A DNA stretch of 64,000 nt from Paulownia fortunei (Eukaryota; Streptophyta; Magnoliopsida; Lamiales; Paulowniaceae). Location: positions 14,348,071-14,412,070 of the forward strand of contig CM033118.1 of the NCBI GenBank assembly GCA_019321725.1, given 5' to 3'. The notes under the pieces were generated by a model that had not been told where the DNA came from, searched no databases, and saw nothing but the letters and a program-made list of their open reading frames with translations. The translations under genes were made by a program, and so were the position numbers. Shown one piece after another: positions 24,101 through 34,510 of this stretch (its first letter is position 1; the number at the start of each line of letters is the position of its first letter).

Positions 24101-25492
24101 AATCACAATAAAAATCATATCATAGTCATTCATGGTCAATACAATTAAATCAGCATAGAGTTCTCTATTTTCAATGGGAATAACACAATCTCTTAAAACA
24201 TGGTTAGTTTGTTTTGAGTCTCCAGAAGGGATTATCACATTGTAACTTACCTCAGCAATATCAGGTACTCTACCCAACCTCTTCACATACTTAGTGGATA
24301 TAAATGAGTGTGTAGCTCCAGAATCAAACAATACAAATGCTGGAGTACCAAAGACAGAGAATTTACCTATTACCACTGATGGGTTCGTCTCAGCATCTGA
24401 TCTAGTGATGGTAAAGACTCTAGCTGACACTTTTCTTTGTCCTATTGGATTTGGATTATCTGGACATGCTCTGGCAATATGTCCAACCTTCCCACACACA
24501 AAGCAGGTTCTAGTCTCCGTCGGGCAGACTCCACTGTGATGACCACCACATTTTGGACAAGCAGGTTGCGACATTGGTGCCTTGCCTTGATCAATCTTTA
24601 TACGTTTACTCTGATCCCACTGTTGTTGCCCTTGTCCAGGTTGGAATTTAGATTTTTGATTCTGCATTTGAAATGGTCTCTTCTTTTCATTTCCAACCCA
24701 CCGTTGCCCCTGTCCTTGCTTAAATTGGCGTCGAATCTCTTGAGCACGAGAAATTCTAAGTTCAGCTTGTTCTGCCACTAAAGCTCTCTCAGCAACTTGT
24801 GAGTATGTCACTCCTTGGATTCCTGCCATATTCACATCTCTATATAGCTCTGGTCTCAAGCCTTCAAGAAACCTTTCAACTTTCAATACATCAGTATTGA
24901 CCATATGTGTGGCAAATCTGGATAGCTGTTCAAACTTGCGAATATATTCTCCCACTGTCATAGTTCCTTGTCGTAGCTGTATAAATTCATTCATCTTCAT
25001 TGCACGAACTGGAGCTGTGAAGTATTTATTTCGAAATAAATCTTTGAATCTATCCCAAGTTATAACCGTGATGTCTTCGATGCTTTTCATTGTATCCCAC
25101 CAATGTCCAGCACTGCCTCGAAGCAAAAAGGATGCACACATCACTTTCTCTTCTTCTGAAACTCTACTGTAGTGAAACATATTTTCAAGAGTTCTTAACC
25201 AATCCTCAGCAGCTGTAGGATCTAGTGCATCCTCAAACATCGGTGGGTTTAGTTTTCTGAATCTTTCCCCAACTATCTCCACCTGTTCTACTCGAGGTTG
25301 CGGTTGAACCATTTCAGCCCTTGGTTGTCCACCCATATCCCTCTGCTGGATGAGTTGTTGAATTTGTTCTGATTTTCGTTCAACAAGCTCTGTAAGTCGA
25401 TTGATCATAACATCACGATCATTATTCAGAATAGGTGTCTGCTCTCCTAGGGTTCTGGCTCCACTACTACTTTCACCCCTTGTTCTCACCAT
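24068..25492 (-). CDS. gypsy G2 gag - partial aspartic protease, uninterrupted frame
   Basis: The only long clean frame in the window. I choose ATG at 25490-25492 (MVRTRGESS), the usual start of this gag type, rather than the ATG 12 codons upstream. In order it has a coiled-coil-like N-terminus rich in Q and R, a capsid core (FEDALDPTAAEDWLRTLE, GSAGHWWD, TWDRFKDLFRNKYF, RQGTMTVGEYIRKFEQLSR), a basic Q-rich linker, CPKCGGHHSGVCP, a complete CCHC knuckle CFVCGKVGHIARAC (24464-24505) and protease with DSGATHSF at about 24305-24325. It stops making family sense after MNDYDMI, where a deletion joins it to filler and LTR sequence. The product could bind RNA and form capsid, but RT and integrase are lacking. 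Confidence 0.88.
   Translation of the reverse strand: MVRTRGESSSGARTLGEQTPILNNDRDVMINRLTELVERKSEQIQQLIQQRDMGGQPRAEMVQPQPRVEQVEIVGERFRKLNPPMFEDALDPTAAEDWLRTLENMFHYSRVSEEEKVMCASFLLRGSAGHWWDTMKSIEDITVITWDRFKDLFRNKYFTAPVRAMKMNEFIQLRQGTMTVGEYIRKFEQLSRFATHMVNTDVLKVERFLEGLRPELYRDVNMAGIQGVTYSQVAERALVAEQAELRISRAQEIRRQFKQGQGQRWVGNEKKRPFQMQNQKSKFQPGQGQQQWDQSKRIKIDQGKAPMSQPACPKCGGHHSGVCPTETRTCFVCGKVGHIARACPDNPNPIGQRKVSARVFTITRSDAETNPSVVIGKFSVFGTPAFVLFDSGATHSFISTKYVKRLGRVPDIAEVSYNVIIPSGDSKQTNHVLRDCVIPIENRELYADLIVLTMNDYDMIFIVILIIIKLGCYF
24099..24117. repeat. Templated filler at the G2 deletion junction
   Basis: These 19 bases are the exact reverse complement of 24015-24033 in the adjacent LTR. They lie precisely between protease coding and the truncated LTR. 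Confidence 0.75.
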
Positions 25493-25640
25493 GACTGCAA
25501 TACCATTTTGTTTATAACAAATGGCCAATATAATTCATGAAATATATAATGCAATATAACATAAAATAAAACTTACTGACATGGCTGTGCTCCACAAGTT
25601 CTAAGATCATGTACATGGACAGTCTACAGAATTAAGACCT

Positions 25641-25656
25641 GGGCTCTGATACCACT
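25641..25656 (-). other. Primer-binding site of G2
   Basis: Minus strand AGTGGTATCAGAGCCC lies 3 bases beyond the end of the right LTR. TGGTATCAGAGC is the exact plant initiator-Met tRNA complement. Confidence 0.92.
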
Positions 25657-25659
25657 CTT

Positions 25660-28600
25660 TGTCACACCCTCCCAATAATATGTATAAATATATATATAAA
25701 CAACCTGTGTAACATAATTTGTGCATGTATGCATGTGTATAACTTTTTTTTTCTCTACTCAGTTTAACAAAACATTGATAAAAGTAAAGTGCTTTCATAT
25801 CCCGTCACACTGTATATACATACGTAGTTATTACATATTAACCAAGTCTATCAAACCATCACAAACCTAAACTTTATATTACAAAGGAGTTTTGAAAGTG
25901 ATATACAGGATCAAGTCACTAATATAATACAATAACTGTAAAATAAAAAAAACACACCCACAAAATAGCCCAACAGGTTGTCATCCAAGTACATTGATCT
26001 TTGAAAGCCTGTAGGAGCTCCACTGCAGCCAGTAAACCAGAGGTCTCAAGTCTCACCATGTTCACCTACAATGCATGAACTACATGAGCTAACGCTCAAT
26101 AAGTAAAAATCATGCATGATAAGAGTATGATATAAAATCTCATGCAACTCAACTCTAAGATATGATGCTATAAATGTGTCAACTTGAGTACTCATGAATA
26201 AAAGAGTTTTCATAAAAAATCACTTCATTTATTGGGCCCTTGCCCCACCTACTATGCACCGAATAGAGCTCTGAACAATATCAATAATCACATGGCCATA
26301 AACAAATGACTCAGTCCAAGGGCCATCTCCTGGGATCACCAGAGGTCCACCCCCTGTCTTCCCATGTGATCCTCCAGAAGTCTTCCCACTGGCGGAGTCA
26401 ATAAGGGCACAGTCAAGTGGTCCACCCTCTCGTGACCACCAGAGGCACACCCCCTGTCAACCCCTGTGATCCTCCGAGAAGTAACACTCGCGGCACCCCA
26501 AAATATCATATAAGGACACCTCGCATGCCTTGGTACACTAGTAGTGGCCAACCAAAATATTTTCTTTCTAAAAACCATGTCTTAAATCATATCGTGCATG
26601 CAAGAACCTCCACTATACTCATATGTCGTGCATGCACATGTAATTGCTCATGAATGGTATGTTCAATATGAAATGCAAGTCATCTTGCTCTCAATATGTT
26701 TCAAGAATCATAAGACTCTCAATCAAATTTAATATCATCAACACATTAGGTATAAATGCTTCAAGGCATACTATGTTCATGCATTGTAGTTGCAAATGGA
26801 TCTTTACTTACCTTTCACTTGGTTGGTGGCTTAGTCTAGATTTTTTATTGTTCCCCTCCAATCTTAGATGTAAAATAGCCTGTAATATTACCCAACATCA
26901 AGCACCATTCCCACTTTGGCAAGTTGAAAGCATAAAATATCATACTAAGACCTTGAACACCAAGCTATCTAGGTTTTACAAACTAGAACCCAATCTAGTC
27001 CCTCCAATACCTTAATTTCTCATCTTAGAAACATGTAAACATCATATAATTGAAGTATTATAACTCTAATATCATGTACCTAATTGTTAACACTCAATAG
27101 CAACATGTCTAGGTTGAAATATGCTAAGTTATCAAATGGGACAGATTCACATTTTCATATTTTCTTGTTGTCCAATTTAGTTGCATGATAATTTTGACAT
27201 CCCTAAGCATATCCAATCACTCCCAAATTTTTACCACACTTATATAACATGTATATAAATGTAAAAATCTCATATAATTTCTAAAACTCATGGATATACC
27301 TTTCCAAGTTCAGCTCTCTTCACAACACACTGAAACAGATTGTTTTCCCACCGTGACAGTTTTGCACACTTCATGACATTAATGGTTTTGGCACCCTTAA
27401 GTACATTCAATCACTCCCAAATTTTCACCATACTTAGATAACACATATATAGAGACAACCAGGTCAAATTACTACCAAAACCAATGGATTTATTGATGTA
27501 AAACCAGCACCATTCACATAGGACAGAATCTGAATTTCAAAGAAGACAGTTTTGAGCACCTCTTTAATTATCACACTATATTACAATTTATAACCTCTCT
27601 AAACTTACATACATCACCTAGACTCATATATAAACACATATATGGTGAAATACACAGGTTTTAATCAAGTTATTATACATATATAAAGCATAAAATATCA
27701 AAATCAGCAAGTATACAGTTTCTGTCCATAGTGATTTTTATTGTGATTTTGCAACTAAAAATCCTTCTTTTGTGAACTAAAAGACTAAAAATAACATCCT
27801 AACATGATTATAATCAATAATAGAAGCTTTAAAAGTCATAAAACCTCAAACAATTCAAGAACTTAAATTAAAACATGAATTAAATCTCACCTATGCACAG
27901 ATTTTTGATTCAACTTGCTCCTCCTTACTTCCCTTTGCTTCCTTCACTTATTTTCTTTACTTGGAATTACTTGAGTGAAATTTCTAACATTCAGTATGAA
28001 TGTTTTTGGAAGTGAAATAGCTCAGAAAATAGTTTTTGGTCGTGGCTCAAGGGTAGAAATGAAGATAGGTTGAGGTGGAAGCTTGAGGTGGCAAAGCTTG
28101 AGGTGGCAAGGTTGAGGTGTCAAGTTGTGGCTCAAATCTGATATTTTTCACACCTTATACAGCCCTAATCTAGTGTTTCTCATTACTTATTTATCTATGT
28201 ATAACCTACTTTAATCTCCATATGATCGGATAGTACATTATGCCCTAATTTCTTAACCGTTCATTCGATCTTCAAACCGATCGACATTCGATTCTTAAAT
28301 GATCGTCTAGTTTTCATTTTATAAAGTCACATGCATATATGAACCTTGTATTATGACACTTAAATTTCATTATATCATGTCCGATATCCCAAGTATGTTA
28401 ATCTATAGATGTATACATTTAAAACACCTTGATCAAATCGAATCGACTCATATAAGCTTACTAGTGACACATTTAACACTTCTAAAATGATAACGTACAA
28501 CCTATGAATATCCATTATATTGATCAATCTATTCTTTATCTTATCTAAATATAGAATCACTTAATTAGGTTGTAGGATCTCAACCACTAATATCAAGTAA

Positions 28601-28716
28601 TGATTAAGAATGCTATAAAAGATGCGATATAGATGTTAATGCAAATTAGCATATAAGTAGCATGTAGTGCATGAATCATATTGGCCAAGTGAGTAGTGTG
28701 AGGCTTGGTATATACA
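25660..28716 (-). repeat. 5' LTR (right) of G2, complete
   Basis: 3057 bp, minus-strand TGTATATACC to GGGTGTGACA. It shares middle sections with solo LTR G5 and, less closely, with G3 and G6, so these form a group of related families. Minus and plus frames at 26229-27015 duplicate those of the left LTR. Confidence 0.92.
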
Positions 28717-28721
28717 CATTC

Positions 28722-29537
28722 CGAACAAGGTATGGACATTATGAATTTCTAGTGATGCCCTTCGGTTTAACCAATGCCCCTACAACTTTTAATGGATCTA
28801 ATGAATAGGGTGTTCAAGCGATATCTTGATAAATTTGTGATTATGTTTATTGATGACATCCTAATTTATTTATGTGATAAAGAAGAGCACAAGGGATATT
28901 TGAAGATTGTGTTGCAAGTTTCTAAGGAAATGCAATTGTATGCTAAATTCAAGAAGTGCAAATTTTGACTTGAGCAAGTAGTATTCCTAGGTCATGTAGT
29001 ATCCAAAAATGGTAATTCTATTGATCCAAGCAAGGTAGAAGTTGTCATTAAGTGGCAAACACCAACAAATGTATTAGAAGTAAGGAGTTTCTTAAGATTA
29101 GTAAGGCACTATCGACGATTTGTTCAGGGGTTTTCAAAAATAGCAACTCCATTGACAATGTTGACAAGAAAAAATGTGAAGTTCTTGTGGACCGATGCTT
29201 GTGAAAGAAGTTTTCAAGAACTGAAACATAAATTAACTACAACTCCTATTCTTACCATTCCAACTAGAATTGGTGGATTCGTGGTGTATAGCGACACTTT
29301 AAAAAATAGTTTGGATGTTGTGTTGATGCAAAATGGGAAGGTAACCTATGCTTCAAGGTAATTGAAGGAGTATGAAAAGAATTATCCAATCTATGATTTG
29401 GAAATTGCTACTGTGGTTTTTGCCTTGAAAATTTGGAGATATTATTTGTATGGTGAGAAGTGTGAAATATATACAAATCATAAGAGTTTGAGTACTTCTT
29501 TACCCAAAAGGAGCTGAATATGAGACAAACAAGATGG
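28722..29537 (+). pseudogene. gypsy G1 reverse transcriptase and RNase H, second part
   Basis: Resumes the RT split by G2: [20 protein letters not shown], then FIDDILIYL with the catalytic DD at about 28852-28857, [11 protein letters not shown], a stop, VVFLGHVVS and the thumb region. RNase H starts about 29152 with FLWTDACERSFQELK, VVYSDTLKNSL (family YSDASKKGLG), YASR, a stop, [33 protein letters not shown]. It ends after ELNMRQTRW at 29537, where it is fused to LTR sequence. Integrase and the rest of RNase H are missing. Confidence 0.9.
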
Positions 29538-29924
29538 CAGGGATCGGCGGACCCAACAAATGGTGGCAAATACTTGAGGTTGAAACATCGGTATAGGAAA
29601 GCCATAATGAATGAGACAGAATAAAGCTAATACCTGAGATTGAAAGACCAAGTATGGAAACCTCGTATTATTTTTCTTATTGGTCAATCATTATGAACAG
29701 GTTTCGAAAACCATGGTCTATTGCTATTAGTTAGGTACCACACTTCAACGGCCATAAAGAATGAATTATGAATGAAAGTTTTAAATTGAATAATGTATTC
29801 AATTATTTATGGGACTTGCATGTACGCTATTTGTTACTCTTCAGTGTTACCTTATTGAGCCTTTAACATTTCTTGATTAATGGTATCATCTTATTAGGTT
29901 CTGTGTTAGGTTAAGGGTGTTATA
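29538..29924 (+). repeat. Partial 3' LTR of G1
   Basis: Aligns with the 5' LTR of G1 from about 19250 onward, with a further internal deletion after about 29820, and ends GGGTGTTATA. Minus-strand frames at 29408-29687 are shadows. Confidence 0.82.
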
Positions 29925-30549
29925 TCGATCATCTTAATAGCTTTTCAGGATTTTTCCCCTGGATTGGACTGATATCTGCTTGTGACACTCAGTGCATGTG
30001 CGATATCAAGCCTTGTACACAATATTGCGTACATTATACTCCCTATTGCGGACGCATAATGTATGCAAGTCATCATTTCTCTCTCTTCAGGTGCCTTAGG
30101 AGACATAGTCTTAGAAAGTGAAACCCCATGACTCATAGGTAGGAATTCTCATTTGGATTCCTCTATGCTAAACCTTTTGCACTTTATCTATGTACATGGA
30201 CTCGGATAGTCCGATTATCCTTCTAGATCTATCTATATATATCTTTATTCCTAGGATAAAAGATATATCTCCCAGTGCTTCATGAAAAATTGTTTAGATA
30301 ATCAAATCCTCATTGACTGCAACATCTCTACATAATTCTCAATGAGTAGGATGTCATCAATGTAGAGTACAACAAATATAACTGCTCTCCTACTAACCTT
30401 CTTGTGACACATGGTTCATCTGGGTTCTTGTGAAATCAAATTTTTTGATTGTTTTACCAAATTAGATGTTCCTCCTCGAAGCATATTCGAGTCCATAAAT
30501 AGATCTCTAAATCTTACAACTATTTCGCTCACTCCTACGGAATATGAAG
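29925..30549 (-). pseudogene. copia C reverse transcriptase, C-terminal part
   Basis: On the minus strand: RSIYGLEYASRR (family RSIYGLKQASRS) near 30500, DEP then VYKKVSRRAVIF, LYIDDILLI as the catalytic YVDD-like motif at about 30350-30380, then in the frame 29945-30136 EFLPMSHGVSLSKTMSPKAPEE, ASAIGSIMYAILCTRLDIAHALSVTSRYQSNPG. The next residues are across G1 at 17652. Several stops and shifts. Upstream RT continues at 39731 beyond the G4/G3 insertion. Confidence 0.85.
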
Positions 30550-30554
30550 TGTAA

Positions 30555-33245
30555 TGTAACACCCCCATTCCTACACAACCATATATATTGTATAATTTGA
30601 CATGATAGAACCTGTGTGCATGCATGGAATATTTTTTTTTATAACACTTTAAGAAAAGATATATCACTTCTTACATACACAACCCTGTTTAAAATAGAAG
30701 GATCAGTATTTATATAAAAAACACAACACCCATAACGACCACAATATTTACATACTTATTTACAGTAAAGTTTTAAAAGAGAAATATAGTACCAATCTAA
30801 AAACATAATACACCAGACTCAAAATATAACAAGCCAACAAAATAGCCCAACAGGTCGTCATCCATGTACACACTCCCTCAAACACCTGCAGGAGCTCCAA
30901 CAGCCGACCAACCAGCCAAAGATGCTTCAAGCATCGTCGTACTCACCTACAATGCATAAACTATATGAGCTAACGCTCAGCAAGTAAAGATTATGCATGT
31001 CAAAGAATAATCCACAATATCAAGTCATGCAACTCAAAATGCTATGCTCACAATGCAATTTTATGCATCAAAATATTTCTCTCAAAATCATTTCTTTCTT
31101 GGGCCCCTGACCAACGCTACTATCCCATACACCGGAAAAGAGCTCTGTACACCACCATAATCCAATGGCCAATAATCATATAAGCATACAAATCCATACA
31201 TACTCATACGCATGCAAATCCATGCACGCGAACCTGCAAATCCATGCATTAACCATGCAAATCCATGCATGCTTCGATGCACTAGTAGTGGTCAGCAAAA
31301 CATTTTCCTTTCTCTGAATCATGCCGTGCAATGCAAGATTTATCACAATGCTCGTATATGATGCATGCACGTGCTAATGACAATGCCCATGTATGTATGC
31401 TCAATGGAGAGCCCTCTACTATGCACATATGATTTATGATATCACATATAATTCACACATCTACTATGTCTATGCATTATAGTTGCAAATGAATCTTTAC
31501 TTACCTTTCACTTGGTTGGTGGCTTAGTCTAAATTTGTTTAGTACTCCTCTCCAACCTTAGATGTAAAATAACCTGTAATATTACCCAACATCAAGCACC
31601 ATTCCCAATTTGGCATGTTGAAAGCACAAAATCTCATACTAGACCTTAAACACCAAGCTATAAGGCTAACAATCAAACTTTCACAAACTAGAACCCAATA
31701 TAGCCCCTCAAATACCTCAATTTCTCATCTTAAAATGCATGAAAAAATCATGTGATTGAAGTATTATAACTCTAATAGCATGTACCTAATTGTTAACACT
31801 CAATAGCAACATATCATGGTTGAAACATGCTAAGTGATCAAATGTGGCAGATTCACATTTTCATATTTTCTTGCTGTCAAGTTTAGTTGCATGATAATTT
31901 TAACATCCCTAAGCATATCCAATCACTCCCAAATTTTTACCACACTTATATAACATGTATATAAATGTAACAATATCATATTATTGCTAAAAATCACGGA
32001 TATAGCTTCCCAAGTTCAGCTCTCTTCACGACATACTGAAACAGATTGTTTCCTACCGTGACAGTTTTGCACACTTCATGACATTAATGGTTTTGGCACC
32101 CTTAAGTATATTCAATCACTCCAAATTTTCACCATACTTAGATAGCATATATAAGGAGACAACCAGGTCATATTATTACCAAAAATAATGGATTTATCTC
32201 CCTTAATTCAGTTTCCTTCACAGCACACCAAAACAGATTTTGCTATTTTGGCAGTTTGAGTGTTTCTCCAATATCATTCTCTATTTCAATTTCCAACTGA
32301 TAAAACTTCATTCCAATACTCTTAACTCATATATGGTCATGTAAATGGTAATAATTATAGGTTTTATTCAACATACCATACACCTTTGAAGCCTAAAACA
32401 CAAGAAAATAGTAAGATGACAGTTTCTGCCACAAGTATTTCCTATTAAGTGTTTGTGATCAAAAACCCTTTCTTTGTGCACCAAAGTCTAAATAAAAACT
32501 TCCTAACACTTTTATAAGAGATATTGAAAGCTTAAAAAACCATAAAACCATTCATAATAATCTGAAAACCAAAGGCAAAACCGTAGATAAGTGTTACCTA
32601 TGCAGATTTTGAGGCTAACTTGATGGTAATCACTTCTTTGCTTTTCTTGCTTTTATTTCAACTTGGAATCAATTTGGATCACTTGGAGACCTTAAGGTGT
32701 GTGTTTGGAGATGAAAATGGCTGAAATGAAGGTCTGGTCGTTGCTTAAGGGTGAAGGGTTTGAGGTGTTAGCTTGAGATGTTAGCTTAAGCTTAATAAGA
32801 AAGCATGAGGTGGCAAGTAAATGGCAAAATCTGATTTTGTCCCTTATCTTGCAGCCCTAATCTTATTATATCATGTCCAATATCCCAAGTATGCTAATTT
32901 ACAAATATATACTTTTGAAATAACTTGATCAAATCAAATTAAACCGTATAGGTTACTAGTAACACTTTTAACACTTCCAAAATTATAACCTATATATCCC
33001 ATCTATATCTAATATTGATCCACCTCATTTTCTTCTTATTTCAATATAAAATCAACTACTTAGATTAAGAAATTCAATAAATAATATCGTGCAAGAGCTT
33101 CAGCATTAAGTTTAATATTCAAGAATGTCGTATAAAATAAAATAAATTATGCAATGTCAATAGAAATGCAAATAGCATATAAAATTAACATGTAATGCAT
33201 GAATCATATTTGGCCATGTGAGTAGTAAGAGGCTCGGGTATCACA
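30555..33245 (-). repeat. 3' LTR (left) of G3
   Basis: 2691 bp from TGTAACACCCCC to GGGTATCACA. Shorter than the right LTR mainly through a deletion near 32880 that removes what is 36825-37010 in the other copy. Confidence 0.9.
31187..31275. promoter_or_regulatory. Array of ATGCAAATCCATGCA-type repeats in the G3 LTR
   Basis: About five spaced copies of a near-palindromic unit combining ATGCAAAT and CATGCA. CATGCA is the RY core bound by plant B3 factors (LEC2/FUS3/ABI3) and ATGCAAAT resembles the octamer of plant histone promoters. Copies occur in the right LTR (about 35137-35230) and in G6 (about 48572-48635). Regulatory action is inferred only. Confidence 0.45.
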
Positions 33246-33300
33246 TCCTCCCCTCCTTAAAAATTTTCGTCCCCAAAATTTCACTTACCGAAAAGTTCAG
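33246..33300 (-). other. Polypurine tract and pol tail of G3
   Basis: Minus strand shows TTTTGGGGACGAAAATTTTT and then AAGGAGGGGAGGA immediately before the LTR start TGTGATACCC. This is the usual end of coding plus polypurine tract in this gypsy type. An assembly gap follows on its other side. Confidence 0.8.
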
Positions 33301-33400
33301 NNNNNNNNNNNNNNNNNNNNNNNNNNNNNNNNNNNNNNNNNNNNNNNNNNNNNNNNNNNNNNNNNNNNNNNNNNNNNNNNNNNNNNNNNNNNNNNNNNNN
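33301..33400. other. Assembly gap of 100 N
   Basis: Exactly 100 N, a conventional placeholder, so the true length is unknown. The missing part should be the pol region of G3; the distance between its LTRs is therefore unreliable. Confidence 0.97.
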
Positions 33401-34339
33401 TGACACACATCTTCTGGCATTAGTGCTTTTCCTTGTTCGACCCGTGGCCTCTTATTTTGACCTTCTTGTTGTTGGCCTTGTTCTCCTGAAATTTAAATCC
33501 CGGCTTCTGTATTTGGATCGGCTTCTGCATTTGGAATGGCCTCTTTCCCCATAGTCCATCTCTGTCCCTGCTGTCTGAACTGCTGTCGAGCCTCATGTGC
33601 ACGAACGATTCTCAATTCAGCCTATTCTGCCACCAACGCCCTCTCAGCCACCTGTGAAAATGTCACCCCTTGAGTACCGCCATATTCACATCCCGTTATA
33701 ACTCTGGCCTCAAACCCTCCAGAAATCTCTCTACTTTCAGTACTTCAGTGCTGACCATGTGCGTAGCCAACCTGGACAGTTGTTCAAATTTACGAATATA
33801 TTCCCCAACAGTCATCGCTCCTTGTCGCAGTTGTATAAACTCGTTCATCTTCATCATGCGAATTGGAGCTGTGAAATATTTGTTTCGGAATAACTCCTTG
33901 AATCTATCCCAGCTCATGGTAGTAATGTCCTCTATACTGCTAATCATGTCCCACCAATGGCCTGCACTACCGCGAAGCATGAAAGTGGCACACATTACCC
34001 TCTCCTCTACTGGCACCCTGCTGTACTGGAACATGTTCTCCAGGGTCCTCAACCAGTCCTCTGCAGCGGTAGGATCAATAGCATCCTCAAATGTTGGGGG
34101 ATCCAGTCTCCGAAATCATTTCCCACCATATATATATAGTCTGCCCGCTGTTGGTTTACCTCCACCCGTGGTTGCTCACCATTATCCCTTGCTGAATCAA
34201 TTGTTGAATCTGTTCGGACTGTCATTCAATCAATTCTGTTAACCGATTAATCATGGTATCTCGATCATTAACCGGGATGGGTGTCTCATTCCTCTGTGCT
34301 CTGGCACCACCACTCTCTCACCATGAGTTCTCTCACCAT
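33401..34339 (-). pseudogene. gypsy G3 gag
   Basis: Minus strand, ATG expected at 34337-34339. Close relative of G2 gag. The clean stretch 33696-34052 encodes RTLENMFQYSRV, GSAGHWWD, SWDRFKELFRNKYF, RQGAMTVGEYIRKFEQLSR and RFLEGLRPEL, the full capsid core. The N-terminus is broken by a repeated MVRE segment and frameshifts, and further shifts occur after 33696. The zinc knuckle side runs into the assembly gap. Confidence 0.85.
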
Positions 34340-34493
34340 TTTGCAGCACTGTTTATACAAGTTTGACAACATATGGCCAATATAATTTATGAAATATGAA
34401 ATGCAATATATGATAATATAAAACTTATTGGCATGGCTGCGCTCTGCAAGTTTCAAAGGTTATGTACATGGACAGTCTACAGAATCAAGACTT

Positions 34494-34509
34494 GGGCTCT
34501 GATACCACT
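34494..34509 (-). other. Primer-binding site of G3
   Basis: Minus strand GTGGTATCAGAGCCC, 1-2 bases beyond the LTR end. Exact initiator-Met tRNA complement over TGGTATCAGAGC. Confidence 0.92.
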
Positions 34510-34510
34510 C

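Larger units (their letters stand above)
21927..28716 (-). mobile_element. Ty3/gypsy element G2, inserted in the RT of G1
   Basis: Minus-strand gypsy with TSD CATTC (21922-21926 and 28717-28721). The right 5' LTR (25660-28716) is complete. Primer site, intact gag and the start of protease follow to the left. The rest of pol, the polypurine tract and the start of the 3' LTR are deleted, so protease runs into a truncated left LTR (21927-24100). The two LTRs are about 98 percent alike by eye, so this is one of the youngest insertions here. It splits RT of G1 exactly, which shows G1 was already in place. Confidence 0.92.
17653..29924 (+). mobile_element. Ty3/gypsy element G1, inserted in copia C and interrupted by G2
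   Basis: Plus-strand gypsy: 5' LTR 17653-19890, Met-tRNA primer site, gag, protease, RT (split at 21926/28717 by G2), then an internal deletion that fuses the RNase H region directly to a partial 3' LTR (29538-29924). Integrase is absent. Motif content resembles chromovirus Del/Tekay-type gypsy elements. No clean target duplication is visible (left tcctc, right tcgat), and the copia C coding sequence lacks about 20 bases at the site, so a small deletion probably removed it. Confidence 0.85.

Noticed and set aside
31187..31275. Possible CRISPR-like spaced repeats
   Set aside because: Units are short, irregularly spaced and inside a plant LTR; no cas genes and no bacterial context.
31088..31370. 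Minus-strand peptide with repeated AWICM units, also seen in G6
   Set aside because: It is translation of the ATGCAAATCCATGCA-type DNA repeat in an LTR; nothing supports it as protein.
33218..33403. 61-codon plus-strand frame ending in unknown residues
   Set aside because: Half of it is the N gap, and the rest covers an LTR end and a polypurine tract on the other strand.
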